A DNA stretch of 64,000 bases, from NCBI RefSeq assembly GCF_008692195.1, contig NZ_RXOM01000011.1:1-64000 (forward strand), read 5' to 3'. A program made the translations under genes and the position numbers. Shown piece after piece: positions 9,246 through 18,356 of this stretch. Every line of letters starts with the position of its first letter. Within the stretch, counting starts at the first letter, position 1. The notes under the pieces are model-generated. The model ran no database searches, was not told the origin of the DNA, and saw only the letters and a program-made list of their open reading frames with translations. This DNA comes from Salegentibacter sp. R32 (GTDB taxonomy: Bacteria; Bacteroidota; Bacteroidia; Flavobacteriales; Flavobacteriaceae).

Positions 9246-10808
9246 TTATAATTTTGATAAAGAACCAAGTAAGAGTTCGTTCATATTATTTCTTAATTCT
9301 GTTATTGGAGCTCCTGATTTTTTTACAACTATTTCGGATAAACCGAATGCTACAACCATTCGTAATAAAGGTTCTATTATTTTGTGATCATCTCCTGCAA
9401 ATTCAACCATAAAAGGATGGATTAGGGATAATCTAACTCCAATATTCTTAAAGTTTGGAGTTTTTTCAGGTATTAAATGATCTCCAACTTGAATCAATTC
9501 ATCAATGGTCTCATCGTATGATAATTCTATGTGAACCATATAATCAATATTGGAAATATTTAATGGAAATTTTTTGTGATAAGATTTATAAACTTCTTTT
9601 AACGATGGTTCCTCTACTTTATCTGGAATTGGTTTTGCAACAATATTTTTAACATCTTGTGATATACCATCTTTAATCTTATCTGTGGTATTGTCGACTA
9701 CCTTTTTAGATACTTCTTTATATTTTTTTGCACTTTCACGAACCCTGTATTTATCTGCCTGTTTTAAAATAGGAATTGAATTTTCGCTCTCTAACTCTTC
9801 TTTTAAAATTTCCAAAAAGGCTTCCATGTTGTCATCCCACTGAAACCCATCTTTTGTATGACTGACCTTAAAACCTTCAAGATGTAATTCACCAAACAGC
9901 CTCTTGTATCTATGACTTCCTAGTGATCCTGATAAAGCCGGAGGTCTAAATCCTTCATCATTATCAGCACTCCCTTCAATTACTCTTCCTCTTCTAAATA
10001 AAGCAAATCCACTGTCGCTTACAGACATTGTCTCCATAATAGCTACAAATCCTTTGGCTTTTAATTTTCCTCCTTGGTGGTCATCACCAAAATCGAAATC
10101 AACTTCTTGCTTCCACTTTATATTATCCCCATTGGGAGTCTCATAATAAGGTGTATTTAAAATTTTGGGAGTTTTGTAAATCAATTTTTCTCCGTTAATA
10201 TATAAGTCTAAAATATCCTTACGGAAAAAATCTCTATAGATACTTGCTAAATGCCTTTTCACCTTTCCAAGTCCTCTCTTTATAGGCATTTTTTCTTCAA
10301 CTTCATATAATGTGATTAATGTATAATGTGAACTATGATTGGCTGATTTTGTGTCAATCTGTAGCTCCTGAATCTTATCTTCTACTATTTTCGAAATATC
10401 AAAAACTACTGTTCGTTTTACATCTTCATTAATTGCTTTAGTCTTAACCTGCCATTTGTTAGAAAACCAACAGGCTGCGGATTTCATTCCCATACCAAAT
10501 TCGGATAATCGGGTATTATCGGGCGGTAATTCAGCGGTCCTAAAAGCTCTTTGATAATCACTAGAATGAATCCCAGCGGCATTATCTTTTACAGTGATTC
10601 TGTTATTATTGGTATCGAATTCAATATCAACTCTTAATTTAAAGTCAGCACCTTCAATACTTTTTAATTCTTCTTCATTTTTTAAATAGCTATCAATAGC
10701 ATTATCAACGAATTCAGCTAATGCATAGTACGATTTATAATTTAGGTGTTTTAAAACGGAAAGAATCGTTACACCTGGTCGGATGTTTACATTATTCAAT
10801 TCTTTCAT
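9246..10808 (-). CDS. MORC/MutL-like GHKL ATPase of the restriction-modification operon
   Basis: 520 residues. Bergerat-fold motifs are clear: N-box EFVDNAID with E32 and N36, G1 box KDNAAGI with D75, and glycine motif GMGMKSA at 105-111. The C-terminal part (about residues 340-520) is charged and helical. In MutL/MORC relatives ATP binding closes the N-terminal domains into a dimeric clamp; here it may gate or recruit the nuclease. The gene overlaps the end of the methyltransferase gene by 17 bp and is followed by the Z1 gene 3 bp later, so the set is expected to be made together. Confidence 0.85.
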   Translation of the reverse strand: MKELNNVNIRPGVTILSVLKHLNYKSYYALAEFVDNAIDSYLKNEEELKSIEGADFKLRVDIEFDTNNNRITVKDNAAGIHSSDYQRAFRTAELPPDNTRLSEFGMGMKSAACWFSNKWQVKTKAINEDVKRTVVFDISKIVEDKIQELQIDTKSANHSSHYTLITLYEVEEKMPIKRGLGKVKRHLASIYRDFFRKDILDLYINGEKLIYKTPKILNTPYYETPNGDNIKWKQEVDFDFGDDHQGGKLKAKGFVAIMETMSVSDSGFALFRRGRVIEGSADNDEGFRPPALSGSLGSHRYKRLFGELHLEGFKVSHTKDGFQWDDNMEAFLEILKEELESENSIPILKQADKYRVRESAKKYKEVSKKVVDNTTDKIKDGISQDVKNIVAKPIPDKVEEPSLKEVYKSYHKKFPLNISNIDYMVHIELSYDETIDELIQVGDHLIPEKTPNFKNIGVRLSLIHPFMVEFAGDDHKIIEPLLRMVVAFGLSEIVVKKSGAPITELRNNMNELLLGSLSKL

Positions 10809-12177
10809 AGCTTAATTCACTGTTTCTATTAGAGTCTATTTGAGTTCCATTAACAACTTTTTTTATAACACTTAACTCGATAACTTTAGGTTGTCCCTTT
10901 ATGAGTTTTTCTGCAATTAATTTGACTATCTTTGAATTAACGGCATTTCCCAAAGCCTTAAATGCTGCATTATCATTCTCTGGCAAAGTAATACCTTCAA
11001 GAGATTGAAGTTTAAGTCCCTCCTCTCTTGTGATATAGCGTTTTTGCCAACCTATAATTGGTATTTGTGTGTTTGTACAAACAAGCGAAGGAAAAAAATC
11101 GACCTTTTTCACTCTAATCCCCGAAGCTCTGAATTGTAGAATATACTTATCAATGCTTCTTTCACTATCACCAACATTCCATTCCAATTTTTGCCAACTT
11201 TGTGATGGATATTTAGCTATTTCAGCCACAACTCCATTTATATACTTCCTATTGTCATCGTAAAAATCCCTACTTTGTCTTATGAATCGTTGTTTCCAAT
11301 CCGGAAATTTTCTTGTTACTCTTGCGTAACTTGGTAAGTTTTGGAGTTGCTCCTTTTTGGTCATTTCAAGGGTTAACTGTTTACCAAAGTTCCCTTTGTA
11401 ATTAGCTAATTCATATTTTGGCATTTTACTTGGGGGAGTTGAATCGTAAGGATAAGTTGCTCCAAACTCCATTCCCCAAATCGGAGAACCAGGTAGTTTA
11501 GTTTCTTTAGGAATTTGGTCAATAAATGTTTGCCAAAGTTTAATGCACTCTTGATTTGACTTCGGCAGTTCTTTGAATAATTTTGGTTTTTCTTCAATAA
11601 ATTGATGGATGTCAATCAATGGTGATTTTTGTTCGTCAATTTCATCAAATGAGAAATGATCCAATCCCATTAAAGACCCAACAATGAAAATTCTCTTTCT
11701 GTGTTGTGGAACTCCAAAATCTTGGGGAGAATATACTTGGTGATCAACTTCATAACCTAATGCCGAAAGTTCATTATTCATATAATTCCAAGTTTCTTCA
11801 TTGTCATGTTGTTTGATAAATGGAACATTTTCAAGGATAAAGAATTTTGGTTTTCTATATTTGAGGATTGTTGTTATTTCATCAAATAAAGTTCCTCTGT
11901 CATCATCTCTTCCTAATTGCTTTCCAGCTTTAGAGAATGGTTGACACGGGAATCCAGCACATAAAATATCGTGAGGAGGAATAGACTCTATTTCATTTTC
12001 AACTATTTTTTTTATATCTCCCTGCGCTTCAATTCCCCAATTTGTTTGATAAACGTTTCGCAGAGTTGGGTCAAGTTCACTTGCAAATACACATTCATGT
12101 CCAAGTTCGTGCAATGCCTTATGAAAGCCACCAAGTCCTGCAAAGAGGTCTATAAATTTCAATTTTGCTTTAGTCAT
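10792..12177 (-). CDS. dcm: DNA (cytosine-5-)-methyltransferase
   Basis: 461 residues from the ATG at 12177. The C5-methyltransferase motifs are in order: motif I DLFAGLGGFHKAL (about 10-22), motif IV GFPCQPFSKAG with catalytic Cys78, motif VI ENV (116-118), motif VIII QHRKRIFIVG (158-167), and near the end motif X-like KALGNAVNSKIV. The stretch of about 190 residues before the late motifs holds the target-recognition region. It methylates cytosine at C5; the recognition sequence cannot be read from the protein. A TTG 18 bp upstream is less likely, because the ATG immediately precedes the first strand. It overlaps the XRE gene by 8 bp. Its usual job in such operons is to protect host DNA. Confidence 0.93.
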   Translation of the reverse strand: MTKAKLKFIDLFAGLGGFHKALHELGHECVFASELDPTLRNVYQTNWGIEAQGDIKKIVENEIESIPPHDILCAGFPCQPFSKAGKQLGRDDDRGTLFDEITTILKYRKPKFFILENVPFIKQHDNEETWNYMNNELSALGYEVDHQVYSPQDFGVPQHRKRIFIVGSLMGLDHFSFDEIDEQKSPLIDIHQFIEEKPKLFKELPKSNQECIKLWQTFIDQIPKETKLPGSPIWGMEFGATYPYDSTPPSKMPKYELANYKGNFGKQLTLEMTKKEQLQNLPSYARVTRKFPDWKQRFIRQSRDFYDDNRKYINGVVAEIAKYPSQSWQKLEWNVGDSERSIDKYILQFRASGIRVKKVDFFPSLVCTNTQIPIIGWQKRYITREEGLKLQSLEGITLPENDNAAFKALGNAVNSKIVKLIAEKLIKGQPKVIELSVIKKVVNGTQIDSNRNSELSYERIE

Positions 12178-12373
12178 TCTTATTTCGGCTCTCAATTAAT
12201 AAATCTCTGGCATCTACTTTTAGTAGTTCCGCTATTTTATATAAGTCTTCTATACTCGGTTGTCTTCTGTTTTGGGCATAAGAATTTACCATATTATAAC
12301 TCTTTCCCAATTGTTCAGCGAGCCAAACCTGTTTAATCCCTTTTTCTTCCAAAACCTTTTTTATTCGGTTCAT
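12170..12373 (-). CDS. Small XRE-family regulator, controller-protein-like
   Basis: 67 residues, almost entirely one helix-turn-helix: KQVWLAEQLGKSYNMVNSYA followed by RRQPSIEDLYKIAELLKVD. Size, position directly upstream of a methyltransferase gene and the 8-bp overlap fit controller proteins, which time methyltransferase and nuclease expression. An inverted repeat 57-80 bp upstream of its start (12430-12453) is a candidate operator. It is the first gene of the minus-strand operon. Whether it activates or represses is not visible. Confidence 0.85.
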   Translation of the reverse strand: MNRIKKVLEEKGIKQVWLAEQLGKSYNMVNSYAQNRRQPSIEDLYKIAELLKVDARDLLIESRNKND

Positions 12374-12429
12374 TTTTGAATTATTTTGAACAACCTTTTT
12401 TATGCCACTAAAATAATTATTATTTCCAG

Positions 12430-12453
12430 TTTATCTCATTTAATGAGGATAAA
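12430..12453. promoter_or_regulatory. Candidate operator of the XRE regulator
   Basis: Inverted repeat: outer arms TTTATC (12430-12435) and GATAAA (12448-12453), inner arms TCATT and AATGA around a central T, with one unpaired G. It lies 57-80 bp upstream of the XRE start codon. An exact -7-like element on the minus strand (TATATTTG, 12557-12564) lies farther upstream without a well-spaced -33 element. Functional assignment is inference. Confidence 0.45.
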
Positions 12454-12749
12454 AGCAATCACTATTTTTTATATTAAAAAAAAGAACCATATATTACACC
12501 ATCTAAGCACTAATCTACGACACGTATACATGATTTTGATTTTCAACTACATAAAACAAATATAGACACCTCGTCATATAATGATATTTCAAATAGACAA
12601 CATACCCTTGTATTCTATCATCAAAATTATATATTAATAAAAATTGTCCTTACGGAAAACCATAAACTGGTTAAAAAAGTAGCAAATACTTTCCTTTTAA
12701 GCGTATAGCTATATCATAAATCAAATGACATATTATGCCTGTTTTCTCC
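12454..12749. other. AT-rich intergenic stretch, no gene seen
   Basis: Nearly 300 bp between the start of the defence operon and the mobC remnant. It is AT-rich, with frequent stops in all frames. The only motif noted is the minus-strand TATATTTG at 12557-12564. No hairpin terminator or coding fragment could be supported. Confidence 0.5.
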
Positions 12750-13285
12750 CCTTCCTCACACCAAATGTCTCAGTCCCGGATCATTTAATAGCCGCTCCAT
12801 TTCTGATTGTATAATGTCCTGAATATCCTGTTTGATTTGGAAATAATTTCGCTGTACCATGCCCGAATCCAACTTTCGGATCACTTCAATATCCTGGTAA
12901 TTTTGTTCCTCACGCTTAAGGCTATCGTGGTCATTGATAATCTCATAATGAAAAGCTTTCAGGTCAATCTTACAATCTTAGAACCATCAGGATTACTAAT
13001 ATCCAGATTGAAATCATTACCCGATAATACATAATATAATTGTGGAGATGAAAGCCTAACCATTACTACTTTTGCCGAATCTATTTGACCTTAAAATTGT
13101 TCCATGACATCATTCAAATAAGCATGGTACCCCTTTGCAAATGTACCGAGTAATCAAATAGTGTATGATAAAGTATGATTTTCTAAAGCTAAGTGTTCCA
13201 ATACCATAATCACCCTAAACGGATTAAAGATATTGACCCAACTTTTTCCGCTGCTTATCCTTATATATTTATTGATTATTCGTTG
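12750..13285 (-). pseudogene. Decayed, internally deleted copy of mobC (coupling protein)
   Basis: Aligns by eye to the intact mobC gene in three collinear blocks: 12750-12978 with about 20138-20367, 12979-13124 with about 20854-21000, and 13121-13285 with about 21421-21590. Two internal segments are missing. At the first junction the short sequence ACAATCT occurs at both ends of the missing segment in the intact gene (20361-20367 and 20847-20853), so a deletion at short homology is likely. Point changes have added stops. It has the same orientation as the intact copy, so the two are direct repeats bracketing the HipBA/NTPase module. Confidence 0.85.
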
Positions 13286-13295
13286 GTTAGAATAA

Positions 13296-16200
13296 TTATA
13301 GTGTCGTTTTATATACAAAGACATTCTCACGTATTAGATAGGCTTCGGTAGACCCCCTGTCAATCATGACTCCTAGAATGTACAGAAATGCATTGACCAA
13401 ATCCTGTCTCTCTTTGATAATGCCAATATGGTTGGCAAACAATTTCTTAATCATCTCTTTACCGTCTTTGCCCAATAAGTCATCTTTTGCATCAGGGTTT
13501 TCTTTGGTTAGTTTCTCTAGAAGCAAGAGACCTTCTGGCAGGAACTCCTTCTCGCCAAAGGTTGAGAAAACGGAAAGAACTGCAGACAAGTTTGTGGCAC
13601 CAAAGTATTCTGCCATATTGAGATACTGGGTTTTATAACTTAAAAAGCCTTCCCAGGCTTCTAATTTTTTTAGGAATTGGTTATTAAGTAATAATTTATT
13701 GCTGAAATAATATTTTCCTTTTTCCTTTAGCCTATTACAGATGTAGTCCCACAGCTGCCAGAATCGTGAGCCATACTTTTGAAGTTCTTCTGCGGTTTTG
13801 TCCCTTACTACATCATACATTATGGTGACGCAAAAATCTATTGTACCCGATATGAATTTGTACAGGTCATGAATATCATCTGAATTTCTAACCGGATCTT
13901 TCAAGAAAGGGGATATTAAAGTATCTATTGTTTTTTTGCCATAGTCGATACTATCGCTATATAGCCATAATTCACCAAGAAACAATTGCATATCTATTTG
14001 AGAAGTGTAATCGAATTGCTGTTTAGTGTTTCGCCATGTGTCACCCTCGACAGTTTGATGTAGTCCTACAAACTCCTTCAAAACCTTGACAACATAGTCA
14101 GCTTGGGCTGGCGTACAATTTTCTGGGGGTATCATTAGCATTGCCCTAACAAGAAAATGTTTCTCGTGGGAATTAAAATCAATTGTATTGACCTCAATAT
14201 CTTTCGGCGAATCTAAACAAGCTGTGATGAATTTTTCAAATGCTTTCTCATATTCAAATACGTCCTCTTTTGTAGGTCTGTATGGTCTTGGATTTTCTTT
14301 TTCAAATTTAGCAAAAGCGATTGCCATTTTTCTCAAGTCGACTGCCATATCTAGGCAATTTTCAGAAAATTCTTTTCTGAAATACATTAGGAATTCCCTT
14401 AAATAATAATCGTCTAATGGGCATAACACAAGTTTCCCAAGTAGTAACTTTAAATTCCTAGAGTCTTCAACGGAACTGGTGTATTTGATCAGCAAGTGAA
14501 TAGAATGAAGTATTGTTTTTTTCTCTAATATGTTATAATCCATATTTAGACCATAATCTCCATTATATTTGTCTTTTACCAATGAATCAACTGCCTTATA
14601 CAATGCAAGGAGACACCAAGATACTTGTTTTGAATCTAATTGTGATGAAAACGAATCAAGTCCAATGCTCGCAAGCGAGGCTGGCATATCAAACATTCCA
14701 TTTTGTAAATCCGGAACTGAATAGTTATTGTATATTTCCAGCCATTGCTGAAAAGTTATCTCACCTTTTTCCTCTATCGTTTTTAGCAGAAGATTGCTTT
14801 GACCTGCATCCAAGTGATTATCTTTAAAATCATCTTCAATTGCCTTTATAGTACCGGCAATTTCCTTTGGGTAAGAAGGCTCTAATTCAACTGTGCCCGC
14901 CTCTTCGTTTACTTTTCCAGTTTTGAACTTGCGAGCATCCATTTCGGTAACAGTTTTTATCCATAAATGGTCATCCGCATAATCATGGTAAAATCTATCA
15001 AAAATCCAAAATAAGCCTTCGTTGAATTCACCAATATTAAACTGATATGGGATTAGAAAAGCCCTTAATCCTTGATAATATTTTCTGCGATGGGGCAAAG
15101 CATTGGAGTTCATTCTTTCTTTTTGTGCGTATGCTATCTTATTGTCTTGAGGCGCCATACTTTGATATTCGCTGATCGCCCTTTGCAAATCCCAATCATA
15201 GAAATGTCTCACTCCAAAAATTGGCAGTATCACTTTTGAAAAAGCTTTTGGATATGCCATAAAAACACTGGTAATTACAGAGATTGGTGCAACATTATTT
15301 GAAAGTTGAAGTATGTATTTACAATGCTCTTCCAACAATTTTTTTGCCATTTCACTTTCAATACTGGCAAGTTGCAATAGATACCGTTCCATTGACATTA
15401 GTAAAGACTCGATGAGCGGATGTACTTGCGTGCCTAAACCTCTATAGGCAATCCATAAATCCAAATCACCATATATGACTCTATGCTCGTCTTCAAGAAT
15501 CAAAGCACTCTGCTCAAGAGGTTTTTCCTTTCCATACTTAGACTGTGCTAAATAATCGACCGAGTAATTTATAAAATCAACTACAAAAGCTATAGCTTCA
15601 ACTGGTTTTGTTGCAAATAGTGTTGTAACAAAAGTTTTATAAATACCAGAAGGATAATATTCAAACTTGGAATCTGCTATACCCCAGGATTCTTCTTTAT
15701 TAGGCCTCGGTTCTGGCAAAAAACTGGATATTCTTCTATGGATTCGCGTTGATACCTCTTTGACCTCATCCTTAGGCTGTTCTTTCCAATTTGTTTCGGT
15801 TAACGAAATAATTAACTCAGGAAGCTCTTTGACCAAATTTTGGTTTCGTACACCACCAAGAGCTATTTTAATCGCAATATCATAAAACTGCTGTAAACGC
15901 CAAGGGGTATCTTTTTTAGCATTGGCTCTCCCTAAAAAGGCCTCGATTTCTGATTTGGCGTAGGGTGCCAGACCATAAAAAAGATAAACCAATTGCTGCA
16001 TTGTGTATTTATCTCGGGATACCTTATTTAACCAAAAATCATCCTCAGCTTCTATTTGGTCGATAAATTGAAGTACTATACTTTTACAAGCATCAACTCC
16101 CTTCTGAGATACATTATCAGAATCTAATAGGTATCTCAATTCCCAATCCATTAGAAGCGAAAATATGGATTCGCGCAGATTGGGTATTGCACTAAGGTTT

Positions 16201-18344
16201 TCTGATATAAATACTAGCAACTCTTTCCAAACATCACCAACAGGGAAAAGAATGGACTTATTTGACTCTGAGCCTTTACCATATTCCTTACATGCTGTTC
16301 TGGCCAAGAGAACACACCTGTTTAAAAAGGTAGCGTTATCAATTAGCAAATCAAATTTAAATTTTTGAAAGAACACTGATGCATCCTTGGATCGAAACAC
16401 GGCAACAAGAATTTCATCCACCCAATACTTCTCTATTTGGTCATTTTTTACGGTATTATGTATTATGGCTACAATTGAGTCTGGGTCTTCTATGAGGTAG
16501 TCTTCCACCCAAAGTCTAAATGCCCTTCGAAGAGCTGGCTGGCTCCCTATTTTAGAGAAAAAGTCATTGATTGAAATTGCATCTGACCTTAATTTTGAAA
16601 TGTGCTTTACTAAAGCCCAATCCTCTAAAATATCATGGGAAGGTGCAAATTGGTATTCACTTTTATTCTTATATAGAATATGGTCATCAAGCAAGGCGTC
16701 GATTGCTGCTTCATCAATTCCATCGTCAGGCTCAACAAACAGTCGCATAAGTTGTGCCCGTTTCAACGCTATGTTTGAAAATGCCTTCCCACGTTTTCTT
16801 GCCATACCAACACCAGTAACTGTTGATTTCTCAATGATATGGTTCCAAAGTTTTGATTTAAATTCTACTATGGACAAATTTTCAACTTCGAAGTCCATCA
16901 CACCAATTGTTTGTACCGCAAATTCTAAATACTTGGGGCTCCTAAGAATCTCTTTTAGCCCAGGGTTAGCAAAATACGGCTCTAAATTTGGAAAGTGTTG
17001 TTTGGCTAAATCCAATTCTTTGTCTGATAGCAGTCCAATTTCCACAATACTCGCTTTTGGAATATGGTACTTTTGAAGTATAAGGTTTACGGCATAGGCT
17101 CTTGAAGTCATTATAACTTTTACATCTTTATAAGCCTTTATTTTTGTCAAAAATTGCTGGAATGCATTTTCAGGATTTGCCTCTAGTAGTTTTTCCAAAC
17201 TATCAATAACAATCAGTTTCTCTTTGAGATAACCTATTGAACCTACTATATCTGTAATCGAATTGTTCACCCCAAGTTTTGTAAAAACGTGCGGTAAGGC
17301 AATCTCATTAAATTGCTCTGCCTTGAAAACAAAGACCTCTACATCATCATAAAATCTTTCAATATAGTCTTTGACCAAAGCTGATTTACCTGCACCGGCA
17401 CCACCCGAGACAACAGTGAATTGATTCATGACCGAGACCTTTGAAAGCTCTTCCAATTTTTCTGAACGGTCTAAATGAAAATCTTCAATGGAACTAGTAA
17501 AAGGTTCGATGATAACACTGCTATCTTCCCGAAGTTTCGATATGGATTGGTAAGTGCTATCAAAAACTGATAGATTGAAATATTTGTAAATGTCCAACCG
17601 TTTACTATCATCATAAGTAAGCGCACCACCATTTTGGTTGTAATTAGCGGCCAAAGCAAGTAGATTGTTCCAAATTTCAAGCCCACTTAGGCTGCAGCCA
17701 GATTCTTTAGTAAGCGTTATTAAGTTTAATGAGTTATTTAAGGCAGTACTCGTTTCAACACCGAAATCATAACCTACAAGTGCCATACTTTTAAGGAACA
17801 ACCATATATCTTTTTTTGAGACACTTTTATTATTATTAGCTTTTTTTAGCAGATTCTCAAAGATGTCAAGATGCTGCTTCTTGGCTTCTATTCGTTCGAC
17901 CTCTTTATAAAAATCATTTTCATCTTTGTGTGTAAATGCCCAATCTAGTAATACGACAATATGGTTCCTGTCATTATTGGTAAGATTAGATTTAACTAAC
18001 AGTAGTCTATCCCTACTTTTATCGAAATTAATATTATTGAAGTCCTCCCAAAAGGCTATGATGACCTCATTAAAAACATCATTATTTTCAGTCAATGCTA
18101 CGTTATGCTTTATTTGACACAGAATTTTCTGTTGGTTACCTGCCCCCAAATCAACTATTACCATTAAATCATCCGTTGCATAACCTCTGCTGGTGGTCTG
18201 AAAGGCCACTTCGCATATTTTACCTTTTGTTACCAGAGGCACTTCAATCTGAAGCATCATTGCAAGTAAGTATGCTGCCTGCACGTGATGCTCGTAAGTG
18301 GCGCCACCGCTCCCCATTGAAAATACACTTCCAGTTTTACTCAT
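13296..18344 (-). CDS. Giant nuclease-NTPase: Cap4/DUF4297-like N-terminus plus STAND-type P-loop ATPase
   Basis: 1682 residues. The N-terminal ~200 residues show a PD-(D/E)XK-like arrangement resembling Cap4/DUF4297 nucleases: YEHHVQAAYLL with E18, YATDDLMVIVD with D58/D59, and CQIKHN with Q77-I-K79. A P-loop GGAGAGKS (314-321), a Walker B strand LIVIDSLEKL with D381 and a sensor-like IMTSRAY (411-417) define an NTPase of the AAA/STAND class. The remaining ~1200 residues are helical, without motifs I recognise, and may be a sensor array. This build resembles Avs/AVAST-type defence proteins (nuclease, STAND ATPase, long sensor), but membership in a named Avs type cannot be shown here. The gene starts 12 bp after hipA and is likely cotranscribed with hipBA. 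Confidence 0.75.
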   Translation of the reverse strand: MSKTGSVFSMGSGGATYEHHVQAAYLLAMMLQIEVPLVTKGKICEVAFQTTSRGYATDDLMVIVDLGAGNQQKILCQIKHNVALTENNDVFNEVIIAFWEDFNNINFDKSRDRLLLVKSNLTNNDRNHIVVLLDWAFTHKDENDFYKEVERIEAKKQHLDIFENLLKKANNNKSVSKKDIWLFLKSMALVGYDFGVETSTALNNSLNLITLTKESGCSLSGLEIWNNLLALAANYNQNGGALTYDDSKRLDIYKYFNLSVFDSTYQSISKLREDSSVIIEPFTSSIEDFHLDRSEKLEELSKVSVMNQFTVVSGGAGAGKSALVKDYIERFYDDVEVFVFKAEQFNEIALPHVFTKLGVNNSITDIVGSIGYLKEKLIVIDSLEKLLEANPENAFQQFLTKIKAYKDVKVIMTSRAYAVNLILQKYHIPKASIVEIGLLSDKELDLAKQHFPNLEPYFANPGLKEILRSPKYLEFAVQTIGVMDFEVENLSIVEFKSKLWNHIIEKSTVTGVGMARKRGKAFSNIALKRAQLMRLFVEPDDGIDEAAIDALLDDHILYKNKSEYQFAPSHDILEDWALVKHISKLRSDAISINDFFSKIGSQPALRRAFRLWVEDYLIEDPDSIVAIIHNTVKNDQIEKYWVDEILVAVFRSKDASVFFQKFKFDLLIDNATFLNRCVLLARTACKEYGKGSESNKSILFPVGDVWKELLVFISENLSAIPNLRESIFSLLMDWELRYLLDSDNVSQKGVDACKSIVLQFIDQIEAEDDFWLNKVSRDKYTMQQLVYLFYGLAPYAKSEIEAFLGRANAKKDTPWRLQQFYDIAIKIALGGVRNQNLVKELPELIISLTETNWKEQPKDEVKEVSTRIHRRISSFLPEPRPNKEESWGIADSKFEYYPSGIYKTFVTTLFATKPVEAIAFVVDFINYSVDYLAQSKYGKEKPLEQSALILEDEHRVIYGDLDLWIAYRGLGTQVHPLIESLLMSMERYLLQLASIESEMAKKLLEEHCKYILQLSNNVAPISVITSVFMAYPKAFSKVILPIFGVRHFYDWDLQRAISEYQSMAPQDNKIAYAQKERMNSNALPHRRKYYQGLRAFLIPYQFNIGEFNEGLFWIFDRFYHDYADDHLWIKTVTEMDARKFKTGKVNEEAGTVELEPSYPKEIAGTIKAIEDDFKDNHLDAGQSNLLLKTIEEKGEITFQQWLEIYNNYSVPDLQNGMFDMPASLASIGLDSFSSQLDSKQVSWCLLALYKAVDSLVKDKYNGDYGLNMDYNILEKKTILHSIHLLIKYTSSVEDSRNLKLLLGKLVLCPLDDYYLREFLMYFRKEFSENCLDMAVDLRKMAIAFAKFEKENPRPYRPTKEDVFEYEKAFEKFITACLDSPKDIEVNTIDFNSHEKHFLVRAMLMIPPENCTPAQADYVVKVLKEFVGLHQTVEGDTWRNTKQQFDYTSQIDMQLFLGELWLYSDSIDYGKKTIDTLISPFLKDPVRNSDDIHDLYKFISGTIDFCVTIMYDVVRDKTAEELQKYGSRFWQLWDYICNRLKEKGKYYFSNKLLLNNQFLKKLEAWEGFLSYKTQYLNMAEYFGATNLSAVLSVFSTFGEKEFLPEGLLLLEKLTKENPDAKDDLLGKDGKEMIKKLFANHIGIIKERQDLVNAFLYILGVMIDRGSTEAYLIRENVFVYKTTL

Positions 18345-18356
18345 AATGTTATGTGC

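Noticed and set aside
12807-13034. 75-codon plus-strand frame in the mobC remnant
   Set aside because: It is antisense to sequence derived from the coupling-protein gene and has no independent support.
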